A stretch of DNA of 64,000 nucleotides from the NCBI RefSeq assembly GCF_019263585.2, contig NZ_JADQDF010000001.1:6144501-6208500 (forward strand), given 5' to 3'. The translations under genes and the position numbers were made by a program. Positions 52,162 to 61,724 of the stretch are shown here, piece by piece. Each line of letters begins with the position of its first letter. Position 1 is the first letter of the stretch. The DNA is from Pseudonocardia oceani. GTDB lineage: Bacteria > Actinomycetota > Actinomycetes > Mycobacteriales > Pseudonocardiaceae. The notes under the pieces were generated by a model. That model made no database searches. It saw nothing but the letters and a program-made list of their open reading frames with translations, and had not been told where the DNA came from.

Positions 52162-53749
52162 CCGACTTCCTTCCCGCCCGGCGGCGGGCCAGGAGCGCCA
52201 CCGCGACGGCGCCCAGGCCCAGGGCGACCACGACCCACTCCGGGCCCGACCTCAGCTGGCTGGCCAGCGTAGTGGTGGTGCGCAGGGTGGTCCGATCCAC
52301 CAGGGTGTCGGGGGTGAACTGCTGGGTCCGCGCGGTCACGGTGCCGTCCGGGGTGACCGTGGCGCTGACCCCCGAGGTGGTGACGACGACGGCCGACCGG
52401 TCGAACTCCACCGCGCGGATCCGTGACATCGCCAGCTGCTGGTAGGTCATGTCGGTGAATCCGAAGGTGGCGTTGTTGCTGGGCACGGCGAGCATCTCCG
52501 CGCCGGCGGCGACGCTGTCGGCGAGCAGGTCGTCGAACGCGATCTCCCAGCAGATCGCGATGCCCACGCGCACCCCGTTGACCTCGAGCGCGCCCTCCCC
52601 CGGCCCGGGCAGGAAGTTGCTCGCCCGGTCGACGTAGGGCGAGAACAACCGGAAGAAGCTGCGCCAGGGCATGTACTCGCCGAAGGGCTGGATGCGGCGC
52701 TTGTCGCTGCGCTCGACCACCCCGACGCCGGGCTCCCACACGACGGCGGCGTTGCTGGCCGTCGGCCCGTCGGCGTTGGCCATCTCCGGCGGGTTGCGCA
52801 GGATCGTGCCCAGCAGGATCGGCACGCCGATCGCCCGCGCCGCGCGGTCGATCTGGGCGGCCGCGTCGGGGTTCTGCAGGGGGTCGATGTCGGAGGAGTT
52901 CTCCGGCCAGACGACGACGTCGGGCTGGGGCTGCCGCCCGGCGGCGACCTCGGCGGCCAGCTCCTCGGTGACGCGCACGTGGTTGTCGAGGACGGCGCGG
53001 CGCTGGGAGTTGAAGTCCAGGCCCAGGCGCGGGACGTTGCCCTGCACCGCGGCGACGGTGACGACGCGGTCGGGCCCGCCGCCGAACGCGGGCACCAGCG
53101 ACGCGAGCGGGCCGGTGAGCAGCGCGGCGACGACCAGGACGGCGGGACCGCGGACGGAGGGGAGCCCCTCGCGCACGACGAGCCGGCGCACCAGCTCCCC
53201 GAGCGCCAGCCCGGCCAGCACCGTGACGAACGACAGCAGCGGCACCCCGCCGATCGCGGCGACCGGCAGGAACGGGCCGTCGGGCTGGCCGAACCCGACC
53301 CGCCCCCACGGCATGCCGCCCCACGGGACGCGCGAGCGCACCGACTCGCCGATCCCCCACACCGCCGCGGCCCACAGCGGCCAGGCGGGCAGCCGGGACA
53401 CCACGGCCATCCCGGCGCAGGCGACGGCCACGAACAGCGACTCGAACACCGACAGCGCGATCCACGGCAGCCACTGCACGAGCGAGCTGACCCACACCAG
53501 CAGCGGCGTCAGGAACGCCATCGAGAACACGAACCCGTAGAGCGCCCCGCCGCCGGCCGACCGGCCCCGCAGCACGGCCCCGAGCAGGCCGAACGCCGGC
53601 AGCGCGAGCCACCACAGCGTGCTCGGCGGGAAGCTCAGGTACAGCAGGTAGCCGCCCCCGGCGGCGGCGAGCAGCCGGACGGGGACGAGGGCGCGCGGGC
53701 GCGCGTGGGCCCCGGCGGGCGGGGCGGGATCGGTGGTGGGTGCGGCCAC
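52154..53749 (-). CDS. lnt: Apolipoprotein N-acyltransferase
   Basis: This 531-residue protein has about seven membrane helices at 20-215 and a nitrilase-like periplasmic domain (~225-490). The catalytic Glu-Lys-Cys is visible in [26 protein letters not shown] and [12 protein letters not shown]. It adds the third acyl chain to lipoproteins; the DUF4232 lipoprotein in the window is a likely substrate. The GTG has TAGGCT six bases upstream. The operon continues with the mannosyltransferase and the PRTase, each overlapping. Confidence 0.93.
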   Translation of the reverse strand: MAAPTTDPAPPAGAHARPRALVPVRLLAAAGGGYLLYLSFPPSTLWWLALPAFGLLGAVLRGRSAGGGALYGFVFSMAFLTPLLVWVSSLVQWLPWIALSVFESLFVAVACAGMAVVSRLPAWPLWAAAVWGIGESVRSRVPWGGMPWGRVGFGQPDGPFLPVAAIGGVPLLSFVTVLAGLALGELVRRLVVREGLPSVRGPAVLVVAALLTGPLASLVPAFGGGPDRVVTVAAVQGNVPRLGLDFNSQRRAVLDNHVRVTEELAAEVAAGRQPQPDVVVWPENSSDIDPLQNPDAAAQIDRAARAIGVPILLGTILRNPPEMANADGPTASNAAVVWEPGVGVVERSDKRRIQPFGEYMPWRSFFRLFSPYVDRASNFLPGPGEGALEVNGVRVGIAICWEIAFDDLLADSVAAGAEMLAVPSNNATFGFTDMTYQQLAMSRIRAVEFDRSAVVVTTSGVSATVTPDGTVTARTQQFTPDTLVDRTTLRTTTTLASQLRSGPEWVVVALGLGAVAVALLARRRAGRKSDV

Positions 53750-53796
53750 GCAGGGAGCCTACGTCCGCGCGGTGTGGTGGCCGTGACCGCTGCGGG

Positions 53797-55431
53797 TCAC
53801 CGGCGCTCCAGCACCAGGACCTCGGCGCTCGACGCGACCGGCCGCAGCGACTCCGCCGGACGGCCGGCGAGCAGGATCCCCAGGAACGGCGACTCCTGCT
53901 GCACGAGCGCACCCCCGCCGTCCTGCGGGTGGCGGTAGAGGAGCAGGTAGCGGGCGCCGGAGCGGTCCATGGTGGCGTCGACGGTCTCCTCGTCCCAGCG
54001 GGTGTCGGAGAAGTCGGACTCGACGATCCCGACCACCGGCTGCTGCAGCGCGTAGCCGGTGGCCTGGCCGTCGGTGGCGAGGATCGGCTCGCCCGGGGCC
54101 AGGTGGGCGCCGAGCCACTGCGCGGCTGTCCCGCCGCCGGCCAGCGGCGCGGCGAGGCGCTCGGCGACGCCGACGTGCGGGGGCGGGTCGGCCTTCGCGA
54201 ACGCGCCGAGCACGCCGACGCCCAGTGCCGCCACCGCGACGACCGCGGCCCCGGCCCGCACCGCCGCGCCCGACGCGACCGGCCGGGCGTCGCGCACCCG
54301 GGAGGCCGCCAGGGCCACCAGCAGCAGCGCCGCCGGCAGCACGGGCAGGAACATCCGCGGCCCGTAGGAGATCACCGAGACCAGCCCGGCCTCGAACATC
54401 AGCGCCGAGTAGACGACGACGGCGGCGGCGAGCAGCACGAGCGCCCCGTCGCGCAGGTCCGGGCGGCGCCGCACCAGCAGCACGAGCGCGGCCAGGACGG
54501 CCACGCCGAGCAGCGCCCGGAGAACCCGCGCGGGGCCCGATGCGTCGCCGATGACGAGGTGCACGCCCGTCCACGCCGTCTCGGCGAGCAGGCCGACGAC
54601 GGAGTGGTCGACATCGACGTCGTTGCCGCCGCGCCAGGTGCCGACGACGAGCTGGTTGCGGACGAGCAGGGGCGCGAAGAGCGGCAGCGCGGCGCCGACG
54701 GGCAGCGCGAGGGCCAGCGCGGAGCGCCGGTCGCGGCGCGCGAGCAGCAGCAGCGTGAGTCCCACCGCCGCCCCGACGACGACGAACAACCCGGCGTAGC
54801 GGACGTGCACCGAGATCCCCATCGCGACGCCCGCGAGCACCGACGCGGTCCGCGCGCCGGTGCGCTCGGCGACGACCATCCCGAGCACCGCAGACGTCAC
54901 CAGCAGCGTGAACAGCGACTCGCTGAGCACCGAGCCCGCGTAGACCAGCGTGAACGGGTTGAGCGCGAACCCGGCGACGGCGACGCGCGCGGCCCACCGC
55001 GGCACGCCCAGGCGCCGGCACGCGAGCCCCAGGACGAGCACGGTGAGCGCCGCGGCGAGCACGGAGACCGCGACGGCCGCCGCCACCGGTGGCAGGCCGA
55101 GCAGGCGCACCGCGGCGATCGCGGCCGGGTAGCCCGGCGGGTGCGTCGTGATCGGCGAGGGGACGACGCCGTGCGCGGTCTCGACGTCGAAGAACGGGAT
55201 GTCGGTGGTGACCCCCGCGCCGGTGAGCAGGTTGTCGGCGACGCCGAGGTACTGGTAGCTGTCGTTGCCGATCCCGAGGTGCGGCAGGGCGAGCGTGACG
55301 GCCGAGGTGAGCGCGGCGGACCCCAGCGACCAGAGCCCGACCTCCCGCCGACCGATCTCGCGACGCGTCGACCGTCGATCACCCGCCGTGGTCGCCGGTG
55401 GCGTCCGCTCGGTCCGGATCGTCACGGACAC
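53797..55431 (-). CDS. Membrane glycosyltransferase of the GT39/ArnT type
   Basis: This 544-residue protein has about eleven hydrophobic helices. The N-terminal loop NDSYQYLGVADNLLTGAGVT holds the acidic pair expected for a GT-C polyprenol-phosphate-sugar transferase. VRYAGLFVVVGAAVGL and SYGPRMFLPVLPAALLLVAL follow, and a soluble C-terminal ~110 residues end the protein. The acceptor is unknown; the adjacent polyprenol-mannose synthase makes a suitable donor. GAGGAGG precedes the GTG. Confidence 0.75.
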   Translation of the reverse strand: MSVTIRTERTPPATTAGDRRSTRREIGRREVGLWSLGSAALTSAVTLALPHLGIGNDSYQYLGVADNLLTGAGVTTDIPFFDVETAHGVVPSPITTHPPGYPAAIAAVRLLGLPPVAAAVAVSVLAAALTVLVLGLACRRLGVPRWAARVAVAGFALNPFTLVYAGSVLSESLFTLLVTSAVLGMVVAERTGARTASVLAGVAMGISVHVRYAGLFVVVGAAVGLTLLLLARRDRRSALALALPVGAALPLFAPLLVRNQLVVGTWRGGNDVDVDHSVVGLLAETAWTGVHLVIGDASGPARVLRALLGVAVLAALVLLVRRRPDLRDGALVLLAAAVVVYSALMFEAGLVSVISYGPRMFLPVLPAALLLVALAASRVRDARPVASGAAVRAGAAVVAVAALGVGVLGAFAKADPPPHVGVAERLAAPLAGGGTAAQWLGAHLAPGEPILATDGQATGYALQQPVVGIVESDFSDTRWDEETVDATMDRSGARYLLLYRHPQDGGGALVQQESPFLGILLAGRPAESLRPVASSAEVLVLERR

Positions 55432-55541
55432 GGGGCGCCTCCTCGGGTGATCCGGGAGGTGCGGAAGCAGCCCCCGGCCCTGCGGCGCGCGGCGACCCTG
55501 CTGCCCGCTCGCCCCCTAGGTCGCCGACCCGGCCCCGCCCG

Positions 55542-56375
55542 TTACCGGCCGCCGCGCGTCACGCGGTGTGACGCCGGCGACAGCAGGTGCGCGTTGCCCA
55601 GGAGGTCGAGGACTCCCGGTGCGCCGGTGCGGGTGTACCACTCGTAGCCGTAGGCGGCGGCGAACGCGGCGCGCGGGACGTCGTCCGGGCCGAGCTGGCT
55701 GGCGTGCGCGGTGATGGCGGCGTGCTTGACGTCGAGGTGGGCCTCGGTGCCGGTCACGGCGAGGGCGATCTCGACGGTCGCGCGGCCGAACGGGGTGCGC
55801 CCACCCGTCTCCTGCACCGCGCGTGCGGCGCCGTGCACGAGGTGCCCGTCGCGGGCGGCGGTGTGCAGGTGCTCGCGGTCGACCGTCGTGCGGTACGCGG
55901 TGGCCCCGGTCAGCTCCGCGGCCAGCGCGCCGATGCGGAAGGCCGCGTTGTGGTCGGGATGGCCGTAGATGCCGTGCTCGTCGTCGTGGACGATCGTGGC
56001 CGCGCCCTCGTCGTCGGCGAGTTCGGCGACGTGGCGGGCGAGCGCGAGCGGGTCGGCCGCGGCCAGCGCCCGGGGATGGGCGCCGCCGGGGCCGCCGGGC
56101 AGGCCCGAGTCGCGGCCGCCCAGCAGCACCAGCCGGGAGACGCCGAGCAGGTCGGCGGCGTGCTCGAGCTCGGCGATGCGCCGCTCGGGCACGGTCTCGC
56201 CGGGGCGCAGCGGCACGCGGGAGCCGCCCAGCTCCCCCGCCGTGGCCAGCACGAGGACCGTGCGGGCGCCGGCGTCGGCGAGGCGGCGCAGGGTGAGGCC
56301 GGAGAAGATCGACTCGTCGTCGGGGTGCGCGTGCAGGACGAGGACGGTCCGGCCACGGAGGTCGGGCTCGTTCAT
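55542..56375 (-). CDS. PIG-L/LmbE-type deacetylase
   Basis: This 277-residue zinc hydrolase has the metal/catalytic motif LHAHPDDESIFSGLTLRRLA (14-33) and the late YGHPDHNAAFRIG. The family includes MshB and Mca of mycothiol metabolism and GlcNAc-PI deacetylase. Length and the AHPDDE motif fit MshB/Mca, but substrate loops do not decide it. GSRVPLRPGETVPERRIAEL and GGRDSGLPG agree with the LmbE fold. Confidence 0.8.
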   Translation of the reverse strand: MNEPDLRGRTVLVLHAHPDDESIFSGLTLRRLADAGARTVLVLATAGELGGSRVPLRPGETVPERRIAELEHAADLLGVSRLVLLGGRDSGLPGGPGGAHPRALAAADPLALARHVAELADDEGAATIVHDDEHGIYGHPDHNAAFRIGALAAELTGATAYRTTVDREHLHTAARDGHLVHGAARAVQETGGRTPFGRATVEIALAVTGTEAHLDVKHAAITAHASQLGPDDVPRAAFAAAYGYEWYTRTGAPGVLDLLGNAHLLSPASHRVTRGGR

Positions 56376-56491
56376 GGGTGATCGCAGACGTGCGGGCCGC
56401 GGGATGCGGGCAGGCGGACGGGACCGGGGGCGTCAGCTACAGCGACAGCACCCCGGACAGCACCCGCGCAGCGCGGGCCCGGTCCGGTCGA

Positions 56492-58042
56492 TCACGCGCG
56501 GAATGGTGCCACAGCCGGTGCGCGGCCGGTGAGCAGGGTGTCGTGCAGCACGCGGCCGCGCTGCACGGTGCGCAGGCACGCATCCGTCCGGCCGTCGGTG
56601 TCGGTGCCGGTGCCCAGGACGGAGCCGTCCCACACCGCGTAGCCGGCGGGGGCGCCCGGCAGGATCCGCCCGGCCAGCGGGTCGGTGTCGCCGGCGGCGC
56701 GGTGCCCGCCGACGGTGTGCGCGGCCACGGCCTGCGCCTGCGTGAGGCCGGAGCCCGGCGTGCGGTGGGCGACGGCGGCGCGCACGGCCTCCCAGGGCCC
56801 GACCGGGGTGACCGGGCTGTCGGAGCCCAGCGCCAGGGCCACTCCGGCGGCGTGCAGGGCGGCGAACGGGTTCATCGCAGCGGCGCGGGAACCCAGGCGC
56901 TGGGCGTACATGCCGTGCGGGCCGCCCCAGCAGGCGTCGAACAGCGGCTGCACGCTGGCGACGACCCCGTGCGCGGCGAGCACCGCGATCTGCCCGGCGT
57001 CGACCATCTCCAGGTGCTCGACGCGGTGGCGCACGGGCCCCGCCGCGCTCGTCCGGGCGCGGCGCAGGCCGTCGACCAGGATCTGCGCGGCCGCGTCGCC
57101 GATGACGTGGAACCCCGCCTGGACGCCCGCCGCGGTGCAGGCGGCGACGTGCGCGGCGACCTGCCCGGCGTCGAGGTAGCGGTTGCCGGTGCAGCCGGGG
57201 GCGTCGGTGTAGGGCGCGGCCAGGGCGGCGGTGCGCGAGCCGATCGACCCGTCGACGAACAGGTCGCCGGCGAGCCCGTGGGCGCCGGTGGCGGCGAGCA
57301 GGTCGCGGGCCTGGTCCGCCGTGGTGACGGCCTCGCCCCAGTAGCCGACGACGTCCGGGCCCTGCCCCGCCGCGGCGCGGGCGAGCAGCGCGGCGAGGTC
57401 GGCGCGCGAGGAGATGTCGGGGCCCGCGCACTCGTGCACGACGCCGACTCCGCGGGCGGCCGCGGCCTCGAGGAACGCGCGCTGGGCGGCGTCGCGGACG
57501 GACGGGTCGACGGCGGCCAGCGCGGCGCGGCGGGCGTGGTGGTGGGCGTCGGCGCTGAGCGGGCCGTCGGGGGCGCCGGAGGGGGCGAGGTCGCTGCTGA
57601 CCAGCGCGGAGTGCACGTCGATCCGGCTGAGGTAGACCGGTGCGCCCTGCGCGGCGCGGTCGAGCTCGGCGCGGGTGGGCGGCGGGGCGCCCCAGGTCTG
57701 CTCCTGCCAGCCGTGGCCCCAGACCAGCGCGCCGGGGCGGGCGGTGCTGCGGGCGCGGACGGCGTCGAGCAGGGCGCGCGGGGACGGGCAGCCGGCGAGG
57801 TCGAGGCCGTCGACGAGCAGGCCGGTGGAGGTGGCGTGCACGTGGGCGTCGACGAAGGCGGGGGTGATCAGGGCGCCGTCGAGGCGGAGGACCTGGTCGT
57901 CGGTCCCGCCGCCGGTCGTGCCCCGGGCCTCGTGGGCCGGGCGCACCTGTGTGATCGTCCCGTCGACGATCTCGACGGCGGCGGGGCCGGGCGGGGCGCC
58001 CGGGTCGAGGACCCGGGCGCCGAGCAGCAGCGTGCGCGTCAC
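56492..58042 (-). CDS. Amidohydrolase (YtcJ-like)
   Basis: This 516-residue metal-dependent hydrolase has the HxH motif FVDAHVHATS (H67, H69), DGSIGSRTAAL, FHVIGDAAAQ, VRHRVEHLEMVDAGQIAVLA and LALGSDSPVTPVGPWEAVRA, the order typical of YtcJ-type proteins. The substrate is unknown. The GTG overlaps the PspC stop (GTGA), so it is translated with that membrane stress protein. Confidence 0.85.
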   Translation of the reverse strand: MTRTLLLGARVLDPGAPPGPAAVEIVDGTITQVRPAHEARGTTGGGTDDQVLRLDGALITPAFVDAHVHATSTGLLVDGLDLAGCPSPRALLDAVRARSTARPGALVWGHGWQEQTWGAPPPTRAELDRAAQGAPVYLSRIDVHSALVSSDLAPSGAPDGPLSADAHHHARRAALAAVDPSVRDAAQRAFLEAAAARGVGVVHECAGPDISSRADLAALLARAAAGQGPDVVGYWGEAVTTADQARDLLAATGAHGLAGDLFVDGSIGSRTAALAAPYTDAPGCTGNRYLDAGQVAAHVAACTAAGVQAGFHVIGDAAAQILVDGLRRARTSAAGPVRHRVEHLEMVDAGQIAVLAAHGVVASVQPLFDACWGGPHGMYAQRLGSRAAAMNPFAALHAAGVALALGSDSPVTPVGPWEAVRAAVAHRTPGSGLTQAQAVAAHTVGGHRAAGDTDPLAGRILPGAPAGYAVWDGSVLGTGTDTDGRTDACLRTVQRGRVLHDTLLTGRAPAVAPFRA

Positions 58043-58227
58043 ACGCCGCGCTTGGGCATGATCACCCAGAGGACCAGGTACGCGACGAACTGCGGTCCGG
58101 GGAGGATGCAGGACAGCAGGAAGGCGAGCCGGACCAGGAACGGGCTGAGCCCGAACCGCTCCGCCAGGCCGGCGCACACGCCGGCGATGACCTTCCCGTT
58201 CCGCGGGCGGGTCAGGGTCGATGCCAC
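58039..58227 (-). CDS. PspC domain protein
   Basis: This 62-residue protein is almost entirely a PspC domain: RNGKVIAGVCAGLAERFGLS, then a membrane helix LVRLAFLLSCILPGPQFVAY and a short LVLWVIMPKR end. PspC proteins sense membrane stress or anchor phage-shock partners; none of these partners is nearby. GAGGAG precedes the GTG. Confidence 0.85.
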   Translation of the reverse strand: MASTLTRPRNGKVIAGVCAGLAERFGLSPFLVRLAFLLSCILPGPQFVAYLVLWVIMPKRGV

Positions 58228-58358
58228 GAAGGGCTCCTCTCGTGCGACGCGTCTCGTCGCTGTGGTCGACGTTCCGCCGGTTGCGGCCCGTCGACATCAG
58301 GTGAACGCCCGGAGACCACCCCGGGGTTCCCGGATGTCAACCCCGGTGCCCGGATCCG

Positions 58359-58413
58359 GTGGACAACCGTCGCTGATCGTGAGCGGCGCTGCTCCGCACG
58401 GGGGTTGTCCACA
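58359..58413. promoter_or_regulatory. Inverted pair of DnaA-box-like sequences
   Basis: GTGGACAACC (58359-58368) and GGTTGTCCAC (58403-58412) are exact complements 34 bases apart. The second contains TTGTCCACA, the actinobacterial DnaA box, and the first is one base off in the opposite orientation. They lie between PspC and the divergent SGNH gene. Confidence 0.4.
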
Positions 58414-58466
58414 GGCATCGGCGAACGCCCTGGTCAGGGCCGGGAGCGCACCCTAGCGTCCGAGCC

Positions 58467-59513
58467 GTGATCCGTTCCCGCCGCCTGTTGCTCCCCCCGC
58501 TGCTCGCCGTGCTCGCCCTCACACTGCTCGGGGCGCCGCCGGCGGTCGCGGCGGAGCGCCCCACCGCGGTCGTCGCCCTGGGCGACAGTGCCGCGTCCGG
58601 GGAGGGCGCGGGCGACTACGAGGCCGGTACCCGCGGCGAGGGCGGCGACTGGTGCCACCGCTCCGCGCACGCCTACGTCCACCGCACGGCGCTGGCCGAG
58701 GAGTCGGTCAACCTGGCGTGCTCGGGGGCGGAGGCCGCCGACGTCGGGTTCGGCGACGGCACCCACCACACCGAGGGCTCGCAGGCGGCGCGGCTGCCCG
58801 AGGTGGCGCGCACCCACCGGGTCACGTCGGTGCTGCTGCAGGTCGGCGCGAACGACGAGCCCGAGCTCATCGGCACCGGCATCGCCTGCATCCGCGCGTT
58901 CCTCGACCCCACGGTCCCGCCGTGCCGCGAGAGCCTCGGTACGGGCGTCGCAGGGCGGATGGCGGCGGTGGCGCCGCGCGTCGAGGCGGTGGTGGCCGAC
59001 GTCCGGTCCGCGATGCGGGGGGCCGGCTACGCCGACGACGGCTACGCGCTGGTGCTCGCCTCCTACGCCTCCCCCGTCACCGAGCACATGGTGCCGCTGC
59101 AGGGCGCCCGCGGCTGCCCGTACAGCCGCGCCGACGCGGGCTGGGGCCGCACGGTCGTCTTCCCTGCCCTGTCCGACGCGCTGCGCGGGGTCGCCGAGCG
59201 CACCGGGGCGCGGTTCGTCGACATGACCCGGGCCACCGAGGGCTTCGAGGCGTGCAGCCGCGTCCCGATCAGCGAGGAGTGGCAGCGGCGCATCACCGTC
59301 GACCCGGAGGCGTTCGTCCACGGCGGTCTCGACGCGGCGGGCTACCACCTGGCGCAGGAGTCCTTCCACCCCACCGCGGCCGCGCACGCCGAGATGGGGC
59401 GGTGCATCGGCGAGTTCGTGCGCTCCGGCGCCCCTTCGGCGGCCTGTGTCGCCGGGGCCGACGGGCGGGTGCGGGCGGAGACCGGTGCGGCCGCCGTCCC
59501 CTCCCCCGCCTGA
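58467..59513 (+). CDS. Secreted SGNH/GDSL hydrolase
   Basis: This 348-residue protein has a signal peptide (~1-29: [20 protein letters not shown], cleavage near AVAA), then the GDS block [17 protein letters not shown] with nucleophile S41, the Asn of VGANDEPEL, and the catalytic His H301 in [10 protein letters not shown]. The usual aspartate two residues before the His region is a glutamate (E298). Several cysteine pairs suggest disulfides. It is probably an extracellular esterase or lipase. The GTG lies seven bases after TAGCGT. Confidence 0.85.
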   Translation: MIRSRRLLLPPLLAVLALTLLGAPPAVAAERPTAVVALGDSAASGEGAGDYEAGTRGEGGDWCHRSAHAYVHRTALAEESVNLACSGAEAADVGFGDGTHHTEGSQAARLPEVARTHRVTSVLLQVGANDEPELIGTGIACIRAFLDPTVPPCRESLGTGVAGRMAAVAPRVEAVVADVRSAMRGAGYADDGYALVLASYASPVTEHMVPLQGARGCPYSRADAGWGRTVVFPALSDALRGVAERTGARFVDMTRATEGFEACSRVPISEEWQRRITVDPEAFVHGGLDAAGYHLAQESFHPTAAAHAEMGRCIGEFVRSGAPSAACVAGADGRVRAETGAAAVPSPA

Positions 59514-59545
59514 GTCCTCGGGCCCGGTGCGCGCGGTGCGTCGGG

Positions 59546-60661
59546 TCAGAGGACGACGAGGTCCCGCGGGCGGGTGTTGAGGCGCTCGCAGCCGTCCTCG
59601 GTGACCACCACGATGTCCTCGATGCGGGCGCCCCACTCCCCGTCGAGGTACACCCCGGGCTCCACGCTGAACGCCATGCCCGGCTGCAGCGTCAGGGAGT
59701 TGCCGCCGACGATGTAGGGCTCCTCGTGCACGTCGAGCCCGATGCCGTGGCCCGTCCGGTGCACGAACCGCTCGCCCAGGCCCGCGGCGGTGATCGGCTC
59801 GCGGGCCGCGGCGTCGACCGACTCGGCGGTGACGCCCGGGCGCACCGCCGCCACCGACGCCTCCTGCGCGGCCTGCAGCACCGCGTAGGCCTCGCGGACC
59901 GACGCGGGCGGCTCGGCGCCGACGGCGTAGGTGCGGGTGCTGTCGGAGTAGTAGCCGCTGGGCAGCGGGCCGCCGATGTCGATGACGACGACGTCGCCGC
60001 GTTCGACGGTGCGGCCCGAGACGTCGTGGTGGGGGCTCGCGCCGTGCGGGCCGGACCCGACGATGACGAACGCCGCTCCGGTGTGCCCCTCCTCCACGAT
60101 CGCCGCGGTGATCAGCTCGCCGATCTCGGCCTCGGTGCGCCCGACCTGCAGGAACTCGCCCATGCGGGCGTGCACGCGGTCGATCGCGGCACCGGCGGCG
60201 CGCAGCTCGGCGACCTCGGTGGCGTCCTTGCGCATCCGCAGCTCGCGGATCACCGGCCCGGCCAGGACCTGCCCGACCTCGGGGAACACGTCGCGCAACC
60301 CGAACACGTGCCGCGCGGGCATGCCGTCGGCCACGGCCATCCGGGTGGGCCCGCCGGCGAGGTCGCTGACCAGCAGGTACGGGTCCTCGGAGTCGGTCCA
60401 GGTGACGACCTCCACGCCGAGCTCGTCGAGCCCCAGCCCGGCGAGGCCGGGCGCCTCCAGCCGCGGCACGACCAGGGCGGGCGGGGCGAGGTGGCCCTCG
60501 GCGGGCAGCACGAGGCAGGTCAGGCGCTCGTGGGACTCGCCCGTCATCCCCAGCAGGTACCGCAGATCGGTGCCCGGGGTGATGAGCAGGACGTCGGCGC
60601 CGTGATCGGCGGCGACGAGCCCGGCCCGACGGATGCGATCGGCGAACGCGGCCGTTGTCAT
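59546..60661 (-). CDS. M24-family aminopeptidase (Xaa-Pro type)
   Basis: This 371-residue protein has a creatinase-like N-terminal domain and a pita-bread C-terminal domain with dinuclear metal ligands D, D, H, E, E in [47 protein letters not shown] and ARIEDIVVV. It cleaves N-terminal residues before proline, or is a related dipeptidase. The ATG at 60661 has TACCCT seven bases upstream. It is divergent from the exonuclease, with only 30 bases between the starts. Confidence 0.9.
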   Translation of the reverse strand: MTTAAFADRIRRAGLVAADHGADVLLITPGTDLRYLLGMTGESHERLTCLVLPAEGHLAPPALVVPRLEAPGLAGLGLDELGVEVVTWTDSEDPYLLVSDLAGGPTRMAVADGMPARHVFGLRDVFPEVGQVLAGPVIRELRMRKDATEVAELRAAGAAIDRVHARMGEFLQVGRTEAEIGELITAAIVEEGHTGAAFVIVGSGPHGASPHHDVSGRTVERGDVVVIDIGGPLPSGYYSDSTRTYAVGAEPPASVREAYAVLQAAQEASVAAVRPGVTAESVDAAAREPITAAGLGERFVHRTGHGIGLDVHEEPYIVGGNSLTLQPGMAFSVEPGVYLDGEWGARIEDIVVVTEDGCERLNTRPRDLVVL

Positions 60662-60691
60662 GCCGGGGAGGGTATCCGGCAAGCTGCACGC

Positions 60692-61678
60692 ATGAGCGAG
60701 CCCCTGGGAGCGAGTCACCGGAGCAGGCGCGTGCCGTCGCTGATGCTGCTCGACGCCGCCAGCCTGTACTTCCGGGCCTACTACGGCGTGCCGGAGTCGG
60801 TGACGGCCCCGGACGGCACGCCGGTCAACGCCGTCCGCGGCTTCACCGACATGGTGTCGCGGCTGGTCACCGAGCACCGGCCCACGCGGCTCGTCGCCTG
60901 CCTCGACCTGGACTGGCGCCCGGCGTTCCGCGTCGACGCCCTGCCCACCTACAAGGCCCACCGCGTGCCGGGCGAGCCGGACACCGCGCCCGCGGGCGTG
61001 CCGGAGGAGGTGCCCGACACCCTCGCCCCGCAGGTGCCGCTGATCCTGGAGGTGCTGGAGGCGGCGGGGATCGCCACCGGCGGCGCCGAGGGTTACGAGG
61101 CCGACGACGTCATCGGCACGCTCGCCGCGACCGAGAAGACCGACCACGTGCTGGCCGTGAGCGGCGACCGCGACCTCATGCAGATCGTCGGCGACGGCGA
61201 CCCGGCGGTCCGGCTGCTCTACGTCGGGCGCGGGCTGGCGAAGGCCGAGCTGCTCGGCCCGGCCGAGGTGGCCGCGAAGTACGGGGTGCCGGTCGGGCGC
61301 GCCGGCGAGGCCTACGCGGAGATGGCGATGCTGCGCGGCGATCCCTCCGACGGGCTGCCCGGCGTCCCCGGCGTCGGAGCGAAGACCGCGGCCACGCTCG
61401 TGGGCCGCTTCGACTCCTGGGCCGAGCTGCGGGCCGCGATCGAGGACCGCACCGACTCCCGGATCAGCGCCACTGTCCGCACCAAGCTCGTGGCGGCGGC
61501 GCCGTACCTGTCGGTGGTGGAGCCCGTGGTGCGGGTGGCGGTCGACGCCGACGTGCACCTCGACCGTCCCGACGCCCTGCCCACCGAGCCCGTCGACCCC
61601 GAGCGGCTCGACGCCCTGGCCGAGCGCTGGGGCCTCGACAGCTCGGTCGAGCGGCTGCGCGCGGCGCTGGCCCGCTGA
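60692..61678 (+). CDS. 5'-3' exonuclease (stand-alone PolA-type)
   Basis: This 328-residue FEN-fold nuclease is free of a polymerase domain. Metal ligands lie in [35 protein letters not shown] and [14 protein letters not shown]; the helix-3-turn-helix is [20 protein letters not shown]. It removes 5' flaps or RNA primers. A 13-residue N-terminal arm precedes the first strand. CAAGCT six bases before the ATG may be its -10. Confidence 0.88.
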   Translation: MSEPLGASHRSRRVPSLMLLDAASLYFRAYYGVPESVTAPDGTPVNAVRGFTDMVSRLVTEHRPTRLVACLDLDWRPAFRVDALPTYKAHRVPGEPDTAPAGVPEEVPDTLAPQVPLILEVLEAAGIATGGAEGYEADDVIGTLAATEKTDHVLAVSGDRDLMQIVGDGDPAVRLLYVGRGLAKAELLGPAEVAAKYGVPVGRAGEAYAEMAMLRGDPSDGLPGVPGVGAKTAATLVGRFDSWAELRAAIEDRTDSRISATVRTKLVAAAPYLSVVEPVVRVAVDADVHLDRPDALPTEPVDPERLDALAERWGLDSSVERLRAALAR

Positions 61679-61724
61679 CGGGGGTAGGAAAGCCGGGGAA
61701 CGAGCGGGTGAGGGGGCGAGGCGC

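Noticed and set aside
58359-58413. The DnaA-box pair as an origin of replication
   Set aside because: Only two boxes, no AT-rich unwinding region, and no dnaA, dnaN or rpmH nearby.
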